From assembly GCF_006210265.1 (NCBI RefSeq), contig NZ_VCNC01000001.1, forward strand, positions 506,843 to 570,842: a stretch of DNA of 64,000 bases, written 5' to 3'. Positions 37,805 to 47,098 of the stretch are shown here, in pieces. The stretch is from Desulfovibrio sp. UCD-KL4C (lineage in GTDB: Bacteria; Desulfobacterota; Desulfovibrionia; Desulfovibrionales; Desulfovibrionaceae). A program made the position numbers and the translations under genes. The notes beneath the pieces are model-generated. The model was not told the origin of the DNA and did not search any database. It was given only the letters and a program-made list of their open reading frames with translations. Positions within the stretch are counted from its first letter, which is position 1; each line of letters starts with the position of its first letter.

Positions 37805-38473
37805 TTAGAGAAACCCTTTAAATGCTTCAGCTAATTTTCCGGCAGTTTTAACTTGCTCAGGACCGTTTTCCAGAATGAATGGCAGAATGTTGTCAGAGTA
37901 GTCACTGAGATTTGAAAGTAGTGTGCCGCCTAAACTTTGAGAAGATGGAGCTGCAATAAACTTTTTTATTTCCGAATAAAGAGTCTTGGCTTCTGTTACA
38001 GATGTATTGCCGGTAGTATAAGAGTTGGTAGCATCGCTATAAATCGATTTTGCCTTATCAAGGCTAGTTGGGTCAGTCATAAGCTTACTGAGTCTTCCTG
38101 TCAGGTCCATACCGTCTATTTCAGATTTCATACTTTGCGAAAACGAAGTCATTTGCATCAGTTTATCAATCCCTGTTGCAGAATCATATGATCCGAGCTG
38201 TTCAACATATCCTGCACTCTTAGTTGGATTTATAAGGTCCATGGTTGCAGTCTGAGCACTGATAAGACTTTCAGTTGAGGATGAGAAGCCGGAATAAACA
38301 TTATTTGCTTTATTTAGCAGGCTTGCACCGTCAGTGGCTGTTTTAGCTGATTCAGCTGTCGATGAAAGGTCGCTTAAACTGAAAGCATTTGCGGTTGAGA
38401 GTTGAAACAGGAAGAGTGATAAGGCTATGAATAATAAAAATAAAGACCTTGTAAAAAAATGATAAATTTTCAT
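37805..38473 (-). CDS. Secreted helical protein of unknown function
   Basis: 222 residues: signal peptide (LFLLFIALSLFLFQLSTANA, cleavage near ANA|FSL) then a Ser/Thr/Leu-rich, low-Cys helical protein with repeated KAxSxxS and SLDKAKSIYSDATN segments. No family recognised. It has no obvious operon partner; a tRNA-Leu lies just upstream on the same strand. Periplasmic location inferred only from the signal. Confidence 0.65.
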   Translation of the reverse strand: MKIYHFFTRSLFLLFIALSLFLFQLSTANAFSLSDLSSTAESAKTATDGASLLNKANNVYSGFSSSTESLISAQTATMDLINPTKSAGYVEQLGSYDSATGIDKLMQMTSFSQSMKSEIDGMDLTGRLSKLMTDPTSLDKAKSIYSDATNSYTTGNTSVTEAKTLYSEIKKFIAAPSSQSLGGTLLSNLSDYSDNILPFILENGPEQVKTAGKLAEAFKGFL

Positions 38474-38561
38474 GATGGACTCTCCGTTTGTTAAAGTAGA
38501 TTTAATATATACTTAAAAGAGAGTTTTTTGGCTATTAGAAAGCGAATTGAATGCAAACAAA

Positions 38562-38587
38562 AAAGCCGCAACATTTGTTGCGGCTTT
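38562..38587 (-). terminator. Terminator of tRNA-Leu
   Basis: AAAGCCGCAAC pairs with GTTGCGGCTTT around ATTT; on the minus strand it is followed by a T run and lies directly after the tRNA. Confidence 0.85.
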
Positions 38588-38599
38588 ATTATTCTCGAG

Positions 38600-38685
38600 T
38601 GGTGCCGAAGAGAAGATTCGAACTTCCACGGAGTAACTCCACTAGACCCTGAACCTAGCGTGTCTACCAATTCCACCACTTCGGC
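38600..38685 (-). tRNA. tRNA-Leu (anticodon CAG), copy 1
   Basis: 86 bases on the minus strand, GCCGAAG acceptor start pairing with CTTCGGC and encoded ACCA end. Anticodon stem CTAGG/TCTAG with loop TTCAGGG gives CAG, reading CUG. A long class II variable arm (TGGAGTTACTCCA) and GTTCGAATC T-loop are visible. Identical to the copy at 54261-54346. Confidence 0.96.
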
Positions 38686-38885
38686 ACTCGGAAGCATTTT
38701 CTATATTGATTTAAAGGTTCTTTGGCAAGAACTTTTTAATGATATAGTGTCGTAAAATAAAAATTTCAATTGAAGTAAACAGTTTGGTTCATGTGCAATT
38801 ATGAATTCAATTAATTTCTAATTGTTAGTAGTGACTAGACTTGGTATACCTCCATAAATCAGAAAAATATTTAGGGGGAATATCT

Positions 38886-39926
38886 ATGATCCCATCTTCA
38901 CTTATTCCGGCGATACATAACATTGCCGTTTCTCCAATCTGGCTTGAAACTTTTTTGATAATAACTTTTGCGATTCATCTAATGCTTATGAATATTGCGG
39001 TTGGGGGAACAGTCATTGTCGCTTGGCACAGTTTAAGCGGAGGCAGTAACATTTCACGTGATTTATCCGGGAAATTGCCGACGATATTGGCTTTAGTTAT
39101 TAATGCCGGAGTTCCGCCTCTTCTGTTTGTAAAAGCAATTTACGCTCAGTTTAATTATACGTCATCCGTACTTATGGCTGTGTACTGGCTTGCGGCTATA
39201 ATCGCTTTGCTCGTCGGTTACTATGGGCTGTACTGGCATTACTATCGCTATGAAAGTTTGAAAGACGGTGGCCGCAAGGGGCTCATTTTCATGGTACTGT
39301 GTATCCTTTTATATGTAGGATTCATGTTCTCGAATAATATGACTTTGATGCTCAGGCCTGATCATTGGATTGAATATTTTGATAATCCGCATGGATTTAT
39401 ACTCAATTTAAATGATGCAGCATTTTTCCCGCGCTACTTGCATTTTATGGTAGCATCACTTGCTGTTGGCGGACTTTTTGTGGCTGTTCTTGGTAAAATG
39501 AAGTCTGATCAGGATTATATTGAAACCGGTTTTAAGTGGTTTGTGCGGGCAACTGTTTTGAATATTACTGTAGGTTTAGCGTTTATGATCTCGCTTCCAA
39601 GAGATTTGATGCTGATGTTTATGGGAAAGAATATGATTGCAACTTCATTGTTTGGAGTTGCAATAGTGGGATCCGTCTGTCTTATTTATTTAGGAATAAA
39701 GCATAAAGTGGTGCTGGCATCCATTATTACTGTTGTGCTGGTCTATGTGATGGTAATTATGCGGCACCTGCTGCGAGATGCGTATCTTGCTCCTTATTTT
39801 AAACATGAGGACCTGATAAACACTAGTCAGTATTCTTCCTTATATTTATTCTTAATTTCGATCGTTATAGGTCTTATTGCGATAATCTACATGCTTAAGC
39901 TTATGTATAAATCGGGGAGGAGTTAA
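38886..39926 (+). CDS. Cytochrome bd-like membrane subunit (CydA-related), no c-hemes
   Basis: 346 residues from the ATG at 38886, chosen over an upstream in-frame ATG because GGGGGA lies just before it. About nine membrane helices are visible. IWLETFLIITFAIHLMLMNIAVGG is similar to the first helices of quinol oxidase subunits and has an in-helix His; LHFMVASLAVGG and MRHLLRDAYL carry further His candidates. There is no CXXCH. The stop overlaps the ribosome site of the next gene, so the two are coupled. It is best described as a half of a bd-like quinol oxidoreductase; it may be a CydB-like partner. Function unproven. Confidence 0.65.
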   Translation: MIPSSLIPAIHNIAVSPIWLETFLIITFAIHLMLMNIAVGGTVIVAWHSLSGGSNISRDLSGKLPTILALVINAGVPPLLFVKAIYAQFNYTSSVLMAVYWLAAIIALLVGYYGLYWHYYRYESLKDGGRKGLIFMVLCILLYVGFMFSNNMTLMLRPDHWIEYFDNPHGFILNLNDAAFFPRYLHFMVASLAVGGLFVAVLGKMKSDQDYIETGFKWFVRATVLNITVGLAFMISLPRDLMLMFMGKNMIATSLFGVAIVGSVCLIYLGIKHKVVLASIITVVLVYVMVIMRHLLRDAYLAPYFKHEDLINTSQYSSLYLFLISIVIGLIAIIYMLKLMYKSGRS

Positions 39927-39928
39927 CC

Positions 39929-42397
39929 ATGGAATATCCAATTTGGCACCTCACCACTTTCGGAGGCGGTTTCTGGATTGCTTTTATTGCTACCATTCAT
40001 GTTTTCGTGGCTCAGTTTGCTGTAGGCGGCGGATTGTTTCTGGTTATAAGCGAGCAGATGGCTTACCGTACCGGATCGGAGGAACTTCTCGGTTACGTTA
40101 AAAAACATTCGAAATTTTTTCTGCTCCTGACGATGGTTTTCGGAGGAGTCAGCGGGGTTGCTCTGTGGTTTAGCATGGCATTGCTCAGCCCGCAGGGGGC
40201 ACTTGTTCTCGTTACAGAATTTGTATTTGCATGGGCAACAGAGTGGGTCTGGTTTGTCGGTGAAATTGTAGCCTTACTTATTTATTTTTATTCATGGCAC
40301 AAAATGAACCGTTCTGATCATGTAAAAATAGGCTGGTTCTATTTTATTTTTGCGTGGCTTTCCCTTTTTACTATCAACGGTGTGGTAGGCTTTATGCTTA
40401 CCCCCGGAGACTGGCTGCAAACCCATAATTTTTGGGACGGTATCTTTAATCCTACTTTCTGGCCTCAATTGGCGTTCCGCTCATTTCTTTCCGTTATGCT
40501 GGCTGGGCTTTTTGGTTTTGTTACTGCGTCATGGCTTAAAAATCCGGTAGTGCGTTGTAAGATGGTCCGCCTTTGCAGTCTTTGGACTCTGCTCGGACTG
40601 ATTATTACTTTGCCATGCGGGTATTGGTATCTGATGGCATTGCCGCCGCAGCAAGCCTCTATGATCATAGAAAAGTCGCATCGCGTTGCGTATTTTATGA
40701 AAATATTCGAAATCACCGCACCGATAGTTTTGATCGGCGGGTTGATTATGGCAATCTGTGCACCACGTAAAGTGAAGTTCCCGTCAGCGTTAATTTTACT
40801 TTTAATTGCACTTATTTTTTACGGTTCATTCGAGTTTATTCGTGAAGCAGGCAGAAAGCCTTATGTCTTATGGGGGGTTGTTTATTCCAATTCGGTCATG
40901 GTTGATCAGGCCGTTGCAATGGAAGGGAAATCCCTTTTACAGAATGCTAAATGGGTTCCGGATGGTTTAAGAAAGGTCACAAGTAAAAATAAACTGAAGG
41001 CCGGAGAATGGTTGTATCAGATGGAATGTATTTCATGTCATGCCATTAACGGGCCTATGAATGATATTGTGCCTAGAACCGCTAAGTACAACGCTGCCGG
41101 ACTGGATGCGTTTTTGTCAGGAATGGGTAGACTCAGTAAATATATGTCACCTTTCTTAGGTGATGAGGCTGAGCGTATGGCTCTTGCGGAATATATTGAT
41201 AGTCTCAGCCCCCGGGCGAAGGTCGTACTTTCAGATATTAGAGAATCTGATGTTAAGCCTGCCCCTTTTAAGAGTGATCAAAAATACACTTTACTGGCAT
41301 GGCCCGTTGAAGGACTACGTTTAGTTCTTGAAAATAAAGGTAGAGTTGCTCTTTCCGAGAGCGGCAGCAAGGTTCGTGCTCAGTTGATTTTGCGAGGTGA
41401 TCCACCTGAAGTTGTAACCGATGATGTAAAGATTGTTTGCGAGCTTAAAGCGATAAATCAACCATATGATATGACAGCTGAAGGCGGCTTTTTTGAGTCA
41501 CCGCCTATCAATGCGCTTCCATATTCAAATGACGGATATCAACCGTTGCCTTTGGTGGAAGTAAACGCAGTGAATAGTGCAGGTGAGATTTTCGCGACAA
41601 CTACAATTGTTCTTCCTGTTTCAACCAGAGCTACATGCAACAATTGTCATGGAGGCGACTGGGCGGTTAAGAATCAAGGCGGACTTTCCACGCGGACTGC
41701 TGATGATTTTTTGAAGATTCATGACCGCGACAATCATACTGATTTTATGGAGCGGGTTAAGTCTGTAAATGGTGATACAATTGATTGCGCAAGTTGCCAT
41801 GATGGTGACTCTCAGCTTGATTTATCTGCTGCACTGCATGGTTTTCACGCAGTATATCTTTCCGGTAAGGATAATGAGGCATGCACCATGTGTCATCCTC
41901 TTGAAAGTTTACGTGGTCACCATCGCACTGTCGGTATGGAATGTGTTAATTGTCATGGAGTGATGGAAAATCATGCGCTGGCTCTTCTTAAAGCAGACGA
42001 AGACAAACCTGCGGCAAAAGAGTTGATGGTTCTATTAACTCCGGTTGATATGGATAAGGAAGAGGTCAATTCTCGTAAGCCGTGGATACAGGAACCGGAT
42101 TGTCTGACCTGTCATGCAGATTTCGCAGAGCCGGATACTGATTCAGCCTTTAACGTCTGGAATGAAGATAAGTCAGGTCTGTTCCGCAATCGTAAAGATG
42201 AGATGGATGCAGTAATGTGCGCCGCATGTCATAATGCGCCGCATGCAATATTCCCTGCCGAAGATGAGCGGGATAATTTGCGTGCACTTCAATATATGGG
42301 TGAGGCTAAGCCTTTAGGGTCCGGTGGAACTTGCACCGTCTGCCATGAGAATGACATGGAATACGCAGCACATCACCCTGGCATGGGGCTTGAGTAG
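39929..42397 (+). CDS. Cytochrome bd-like membrane domain fused to an octaheme c-type cytochrome
   Basis: 822 residues. Eight membrane helices in residues 1-305. Landmarks of cytochrome bd subunit I are seen: AFIATIHVFVAQFAVGGG (helix 1 His), ATEWVWFVGEI (acidic pair) and FEFIREAGRKPYVLWG, which matches the GRQPW segment. From about residue 335 a periplasmic domain has eight CXXCH sites: CISCH, CNNCH, CASCH, CTMCH, CVNCH, CLTCH, CAACH and CTVCH. The pair with the preceding gene would move electrons between menaquinol and periplasmic c-hemes; whether O2 is ever reduced cannot be read. No signal peptide is needed as the first helix targets it. Terminator follows. Confidence 0.75.
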   Translation: MEYPIWHLTTFGGGFWIAFIATIHVFVAQFAVGGGLFLVISEQMAYRTGSEELLGYVKKHSKFFLLLTMVFGGVSGVALWFSMALLSPQGALVLVTEFVFAWATEWVWFVGEIVALLIYFYSWHKMNRSDHVKIGWFYFIFAWLSLFTINGVVGFMLTPGDWLQTHNFWDGIFNPTFWPQLAFRSFLSVMLAGLFGFVTASWLKNPVVRCKMVRLCSLWTLLGLIITLPCGYWYLMALPPQQASMIIEKSHRVAYFMKIFEITAPIVLIGGLIMAICAPRKVKFPSALILLLIALIFYGSFEFIREAGRKPYVLWGVVYSNSVMVDQAVAMEGKSLLQNAKWVPDGLRKVTSKNKLKAGEWLYQMECISCHAINGPMNDIVPRTAKYNAAGLDAFLSGMGRLSKYMSPFLGDEAERMALAEYIDSLSPRAKVVLSDIRESDVKPAPFKSDQKYTLLAWPVEGLRLVLENKGRVALSESGSKVRAQLILRGDPPEVVTDDVKIVCELKAINQPYDMTAEGGFFESPPINALPYSNDGYQPLPLVEVNAVNSAGEIFATTTIVLPVSTRATCNNCHGGDWAVKNQGGLSTRTADDFLKIHDRDNHTDFMERVKSVNGDTIDCASCHDGDSQLDLSAALHGFHAVYLSGKDNEACTMCHPLESLRGHHRTVGMECVNCHGVMENHALALLKADEDKPAAKELMVLLTPVDMDKEEVNSRKPWIQEPDCLTCHADFAEPDTDSAFNVWNEDKSGLFRNRKDEMDAVMCAACHNAPHAIFPAEDERDNLRALQYMGEAKPLGSGGTCTVCHENDMEYAAHHPGMGLE

Positions 42398-42427
42398 CTC
42401 GTTGATGTATAAAAAAAATAGGCCAAA

Positions 42428-42462
42428 AAAAGCCCGCCCAAGGTTACTTGGGCGGGCTTTTT
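42428..42462. terminator. Bidirectional terminator
   Basis: AAAAGCCCGCCCAAG pairs with CTTGGGCGGGCTTTT around GTTA; serves the bd-like operon and the converging helicase gene. Confidence 0.93.
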
Positions 42463-42480
42463 AAGTATTTTATCTCTCAA

Positions 42481-44049
42481 TTAAGCACGTCTGAGAAGAG
42501 GCTTACCGTTATTGGAAGATTTGTTAACTGCGCGCATTACTCTATCAGAGTCATCACCTGGAACGGAGAATGTTGACTGCTGACCGCTGATCTTAACATT
42601 TTGAATGCGGACAGGGTTTATTTTTGATCTTACGCAGATCATATCAACGAGTTTGCGAGGTGTCATGCCGTGTGCGCGACCTACGCAAGCAGTAAATCTA
42701 ACTCGACCACGAGGGCTTCCTGAGTTACGTCCGCCTTCGTCGATTCTACGATAGCTCTTTTTATCAAGAACGCTACCCTGTGAATGCTGGAGAAGAGCTG
42801 CAATGATTTCAACAGGATCACTGTTTTCAAGCAGTTCGTTTGCAAGGGGAAGGTATGACAAATGCTTGCCGTTGGTAACGATTTCGTTGAGCTCAGCACC
42901 CATGTGGGCTTTCTTTGCTTCGATGACTTGGTCAATGGTAGGCAGAGGCTTTTTGTTTATTTTTGCGCCTGTGACTTTTGCGATATATCTGAGTTTGCCG
43001 AATTCATGCGGGTTGATCAAAGTAACCGCGATACCGCTTTTACCTGCACGGCCGGTACGACCGATACGATGAACGTAACTCTGCGGGTCCTGAGGAAGGG
43101 CAAAGTTGACAACATGAGTCAGGTCAGGAACGTCAATGCCTCGTGCTGCAACGTCGGTGGCAACAAGGATTTTGCACTTACGTCTTTTGAACTTACGGAG
43201 AATTTCTTCACGACGGGACTGTGAAAGATCGCCATGAATAGGTTCTGCAGGGTATTTTCTTTCGTTAAGAGCAGCCGCTACGCGGTCAGCATCTGCACGT
43301 GTCCTACAAAAAACCAGTCCGAAAAAGTCATTCTGGGAGTCGATAACACGGCAAAGAGCTTCCAAACGGTCACGTTCAGGCATTTCGTGAAAAACCTGTT
43401 CGGTGAGAGGAATCTCATTTTTTTCAGGTTTTACAGAAACAACATCATAATCGCCCATAAACTTACGGGCAATACGCATAACAGCCTGAGGCATGGTTGC
43501 GGAGAAAAGCAGTGTGCGATGATCTACACTGGCGCTTTCCATGATTTCGCTTACGTCTTCAAGGAAGCCCATGTTGCACATTTCATCTGCTTCATCCAGA
43601 ACAAAGTATGAAATATCTTGAAGTTTTAAAGTCTTACGCTTGATGTGGTCAAGAACTCTTCCCGGAGTACCGACAACGATGTCTGCGCCGCTCTTGAGGG
43701 CTTTAAGCTGAGGAAGCATAGCCTGTCCGCCGTATACGGTAGCAATGCGGATTCTTCTTTTACCGCGGAAGGAGTTAAGTTCATCAGCAACCTGCATAGC
43801 AAGTTCACGTGTAGGAGCGAGGATGATTGCCTGAACATGTCCTGCACCTTCTACAACATTTTCAAGGATAGGCAGACCGAATGCAGCGGTTTTACCTGTT
43901 CCGGTCTGAGCCTGACCAACGATATCTTTTTCACCGGAGAGGAGCATCGGAATTGTTTGTGCTTGAATAGGTGTAGGTTCGGTGAAACCTTTTTTTGCAA
44001 GTGCGTCGATAATCGCTTCAGAGAGGCCGAGATTTCTAAATTTTTCCAT
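42481..44049 (-). CDS. DEAD-box RNA helicase with C-terminal RNA-binding domain
   Basis: 522 residues. Motif Q-side FTEPTPIQAQTIP, Walker A AQTGTGKTAAF, PTRELAMQ, DEAD box VLDEADEM, SAT and motif VI HRIGRTGRAG are all intact. The C-terminus (RVRFTACVGRAHGMTPRKLVDM...) is a DbpA-type RNA-binding domain as in CsdA/DeaD, so a ribosome assembly or cold-shock role is likely. A 600-base leader upstream is notable. Monocistronic. Confidence 0.9.
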   Translation of the reverse strand: MEKFRNLGLSEAIIDALAKKGFTEPTPIQAQTIPMLLSGEKDIVGQAQTGTGKTAAFGLPILENVVEGAGHVQAIILAPTRELAMQVADELNSFRGKRRIRIATVYGGQAMLPQLKALKSGADIVVGTPGRVLDHIKRKTLKLQDISYFVLDEADEMCNMGFLEDVSEIMESASVDHRTLLFSATMPQAVMRIARKFMGDYDVVSVKPEKNEIPLTEQVFHEMPERDRLEALCRVIDSQNDFFGLVFCRTRADADRVAAALNERKYPAEPIHGDLSQSRREEILRKFKRRKCKILVATDVAARGIDVPDLTHVVNFALPQDPQSYVHRIGRTGRAGKSGIAVTLINPHEFGKLRYIAKVTGAKINKKPLPTIDQVIEAKKAHMGAELNEIVTNGKHLSYLPLANELLENSDPVEIIAALLQHSQGSVLDKKSYRRIDEGGRNSGSPRGRVRFTACVGRAHGMTPRKLVDMICVRSKINPVRIQNVKISGQQSTFSVPGDDSDRVMRAVNKSSNNGKPLLRRA

Positions 44050-44640
44050 ATTATTTACTTTCTTTTATGTGTTGAATTGGTTGATTATATAAGTTGAATA
44101 ATGAAAACAGGGCAATAAACATCACAAAGGGGCCATTAAATAAGTGGTCCCATGTTTAATTCCCGTTATTCAGCTAATCCGGATTTATTATAAACCATCA
44201 GGTGCTTATCTAAAACTTTTGCGCAAAGCAAAAATAATAAAGGCGCGATCAACTCTTCGTGATCGAGGGTTCCGGGTCGGCGGAAATTGCGGGGTGCAAA
44301 CAAAAGAAAAGCCCACCCCAAAAAAATGGGGAAGTCTTTCTACCGTAATTAATGTCCGGTATCTGAGGGGACCCGTCCGGTTATCGCGATCTACAAACAG
44401 CAAGCGTTAGCAAGCCAGTCAAAGGCAGATCGTACTTATCCTTAGAACAGCCAAGCGGGGTGCTTAGCATAACTGGTCCCTGTAATTTAAAAGGAGTTCT
44501 AAGGTCTATCGTCTATTAGGTAGGACGGAGTACGAAACAGGTACACTGCCCTTGCAATGATTCGATTCTGCAAACACAGAATCAACACAACCGGATTTGG
44601 ACGGACGATGCTCTCTTAAGCATTAAAAGTGAAGTGGGTC
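44050..44640 (-). other. Long leader or unannotated RNA upstream of the helicase gene
   Basis: No protein gene is convincing between 44050 and 44822. On the minus strand a TTGACC (44643-44638) suggests a transcript start near 44612. The segment can form several stems: GATTCTG/CAGAATC near 44563-44583, CGATCA/TGATCG near 44257-44276, and a terminator-like hairpin at 44306-44340 (GAAAG..CCCCA / TGGGG..CTTTTC followed by TTTTCTTTTG). It may be a regulated 5' leader or a separate small RNA of about 300 bases. RNase P, tmRNA and SRP RNA signatures were looked for and not found. Confidence 0.4.
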
Positions 44641-44822
44641 AAGAGTTTTCTGTGGGGAGTGAGACTTAATAGATGTTTATTGATAATGATAAATCAACTT
44701 TAAATTATTCAATTTAAGCTAAACTAAAATAATAAATTAAGCATATCTTCAAATCCCACCTCCAAATAATCCTTATTGATCTACTTCATTTCTATAGATA
44801 ATATACTCCACTAGGAGTGAAT

Positions 44823-46244
44823 ATGAAAAATCTTGTTTCTTGTCTTTTTCTCAGCTTGAGCCTCATTTTTTTAGTTTCAGGCTGTAATTCTACGCCCGAG
44901 ACTCCAACCAGATCTTCTAAAAAGTGGAAGATGGACCTGCCTGATAGTTTAAAACTTAAACTTCCGATACGTGTTCTGGTCAGTTATAACCGCACAAATT
45001 TTTTCACAGTTAAAGGGGCGACTCGGGGGCTTGAACATGACCTGATGCAGGCTTACAAGAAATATTTGTCTAAAAAATCAAAAAATGAACATGTGCGTAT
45101 GGTTTTTATTGCCTTGCCGTTTGAGGAACTTATTCCTGCATTGCTTGAGGGAAGAGGGGATATTATAGCCGCAGGGCTGACGGTTACACCTAATCGCAAA
45201 AAGAAAGTCGATTTTGCATCTCCATATATGGAAGGAGGGGCAGAAATAGTTGTTGGATCGCGAAAAGCTAAGCCCATTTCAAAATTGACTGATCTTGCAG
45301 GTAAAACTGTTTATGTAATGGCGGGTAGCAGCTACAAAACCCGTCTTGAATCTTTAAATTCCGGTTTTAAAAAGAAAGGGCTTGCTCCTGTAGATATAGT
45401 TGAAGCAGACAAACATCTTGTTACAGAAGATCTGCTGGAAATGGCCGAGCGCAGTATGATTGAATATGCTGTTGCTGATAGTCACGTTGCAGAGCTTTGG
45501 AAAAAACCACTTCCGGATATTAGACTTTATAGAGACGCTCCTTTGCATGGTGGCAGAGAAATCGCTTGGGCTATCAGGCCATCCAGTAAGGTACTGCAGA
45601 AAAGTTTGAGTGAATTTGCCGCAACTGTCCGGCAGGGAACGCTTCTCGGTAATATGGTTTTTAAGCGTTACTTTGTGAATACAAGATGGGTCAAAAGTCC
45701 TTCTATGGTTATAGGTTGGAAGGAAATGCAGCCAATTACCAATGTTTTTAAGAAATACGGTAAAAAATATAATTTTGACTGGCTTAAGCTTATGGCGATT
45801 GCGTATCAGGAATCAGGTCTCAATATGAATAAATCAAGCCATAAAGGAGCTGTCGGCATTATGCAGATCAAGCCTTCTACCGCAGCTGATAAAAATGTTG
45901 ATGTTAAAAATATTAATACGCTTGATGGCAATGTTCATGCCGGAGTTAAGTATCTTAGATTTTTGCGTGATAGATATTTTAAAGATGTGGCAAAAGATGC
46001 TCAGGTTGATTTTGCTCTCGCCGCCTATAATGCCGGGCCTAATCGTATCATCAAGCTTAGAAAGCAAGCGAAAGAAATGGGCCTTGATCCTAATCAATGG
46101 TTCGGAAACGTGGAATACGCTGCTTACAAGGATATAGGTTCTGAAACTCCTACATATGTTGCCAATATTCAAATGAACTATGCTTTTTATAAATCAGCTG
46201 CCAAAGTTTTGGTTAAGCGGATTGAAGTGAAAAATGATAACTGA
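44823..46244 (+). CDS. mltF: MltF-type membrane-bound lytic transglycosylase
   Basis: 474 residues starting at the ATG after AGGAG; lipobox LVSGC makes it a lipoprotein. Residues about 45-290 form a solute-binding (SBP_bac_3) domain (FFTVKGATRGLEHDLMQAY, AAGLTVTPNRKKKVDFASPY). Residues from about 300 form the transglycosylase domain: LMAIAYQESGLN with catalytic Glu about 330, GAVGIMQIKPSTA and ALAAYNAGPNR. It cleaves peptidoglycan with 1,6-anhydro products, and the binding domain can modulate activity. Single gene. Confidence 0.92.
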   Translation: MKNLVSCLFLSLSLIFLVSGCNSTPETPTRSSKKWKMDLPDSLKLKLPIRVLVSYNRTNFFTVKGATRGLEHDLMQAYKKYLSKKSKNEHVRMVFIALPFEELIPALLEGRGDIIAAGLTVTPNRKKKVDFASPYMEGGAEIVVGSRKAKPISKLTDLAGKTVYVMAGSSYKTRLESLNSGFKKKGLAPVDIVEADKHLVTEDLLEMAERSMIEYAVADSHVAELWKKPLPDIRLYRDAPLHGGREIAWAIRPSSKVLQKSLSEFAATVRQGTLLGNMVFKRYFVNTRWVKSPSMVIGWKEMQPITNVFKKYGKKYNFDWLKLMAIAYQESGLNMNKSSHKGAVGIMQIKPSTAADKNVDVKNINTLDGNVHAGVKYLRFLRDRYFKDVAKDAQVDFALAAYNAGPNRIIKLRKQAKEMGLDPNQWFGNVEYAAYKDIGSETPTYVANIQMNYAFYKSAAKVLVKRIEVKNDN

Positions 46245-46318
46245 TATTAAAGTGGAACACTCGTGACCTATAAGTAACCTATTAATTTTTCAATATTAAA
46301 ATGTATCGGGTCTTTTTT

Positions 46319-46348
46319 TTGACATTTATTTTTGAATTGTCCTATATA
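46319..46348 (+). promoter_or_regulatory. Candidate sigma-70 promoter for the acetyltransferase
   Basis: TTGACA (46319-46324), 18-base spacer, TATATA (46343-46348), ninety bases upstream of the start. Confidence 0.5.
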
Positions 46349-46437
46349 ACAGTACGTTAAGAAACAATTTAAAAATTTATGATGCGCGAAATGGAAGCCT
46401 TTTTCAGTTCCAGTTCGGCACGAGAAAAGGAAATAGT

Positions 46438-47067
46438 ATGAGTACTCCTTTATTTCCCAGATCTGATGATAAGAACACTTGCAATCTTAGGGAAGCTATC
46501 ACGAATGAGTATATTATCGTGGGTGAATACACTTATTACCATGATTTTGAAGATCCGCTGAAATTTCAGGAAAAGAATGTCCTTTATCATTATCCCTTCG
46601 TGAACAACGACAGATTGATTGTTGGCAAATTTTGCTCCATAGCACACGGAGCAAAATTTTTATTCAATGGCGGAAATCATAAACAGGCGGCTTGCTCCAA
46701 TTATCCTTTCGCAATATTCGGCGAACTTTGGGAGCATGAGTTTGGAATTACCGAAAGCTGGGATAACAAGGGCGATATCGTTGTCGGAAACGATGTCTGG
46801 ATCGGGTTTGAAGCGTTGATTATGGCGGGGGTAACCATAGGCAATGGTGCAAGGATCGGTTCGCGGTCAATAGTTACGCGGGATGTTCCTCCTTATGCTG
46901 TCGTGGCGGGTTCTCCTGCAAAACAGATCAAGAAACGGTTTTCGGATGAAGATATTGCGTTTCTAGAGGAACTGCGGTGGTGGGACTGGTCGGAAGACCG
47001 TATAAAAAAGGATGCGGGACTGCTGATGGGGAATATTGCGAGTTTGAAACAAGCTGTGGGAAGATAG
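46438..47067 (+). CDS. Hexapeptide-repeat xenobiotic-type acetyltransferase (CatB/Vat-like)
   Basis: 209 residues, left-handed beta-helix. LIVGKFCSIAHGAKFLFNGGNH contains the active-site His, and GDIVVGNDVWIGFEALIMAGVTIGNGARIGS the repeats, with the PAKQIKKRF tail used by CatB and Vat enzymes. The family acetylates chloramphenicol or streptogramins, but chromosomal members are often of unknown substrate. Own promoter, no mobile element adjacent. Resistance is not implied. Confidence 0.85.
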   Translation: MSTPLFPRSDDKNTCNLREAITNEYIIVGEYTYYHDFEDPLKFQEKNVLYHYPFVNNDRLIVGKFCSIAHGAKFLFNGGNHKQAACSNYPFAIFGELWEHEFGITESWDNKGDIVVGNDVWIGFEALIMAGVTIGNGARIGSRSIVTRDVPPYAVVAGSPAKQIKKRFSDEDIAFLEELRWWDWSEDRIKKDAGLLMGNIASLKQAVGR

Positions 47068-47098
47068 TGAGTTTTGGATGCAATAAAAAATAAATTAG

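Noticed and set aside
44144-44410. Overlapping 65-88-residue frames on both strands upstream of the helicase
   Set aside because: No ribosome site, no protein-like pattern, and the region forms RNA-like stems.
44300-44640. RNase P RNA or tmRNA in the helicase leader
   Set aside because: No GAGGAAAGTCC core, no ACAGAA motif, no tag-peptide frame and no tRNA-like end could be found.
46438-47067. Acetyltransferase as an acquired resistance gene cassette
   Set aside because: No attC site, integrase or mobile element is nearby, and base composition is not obviously different.
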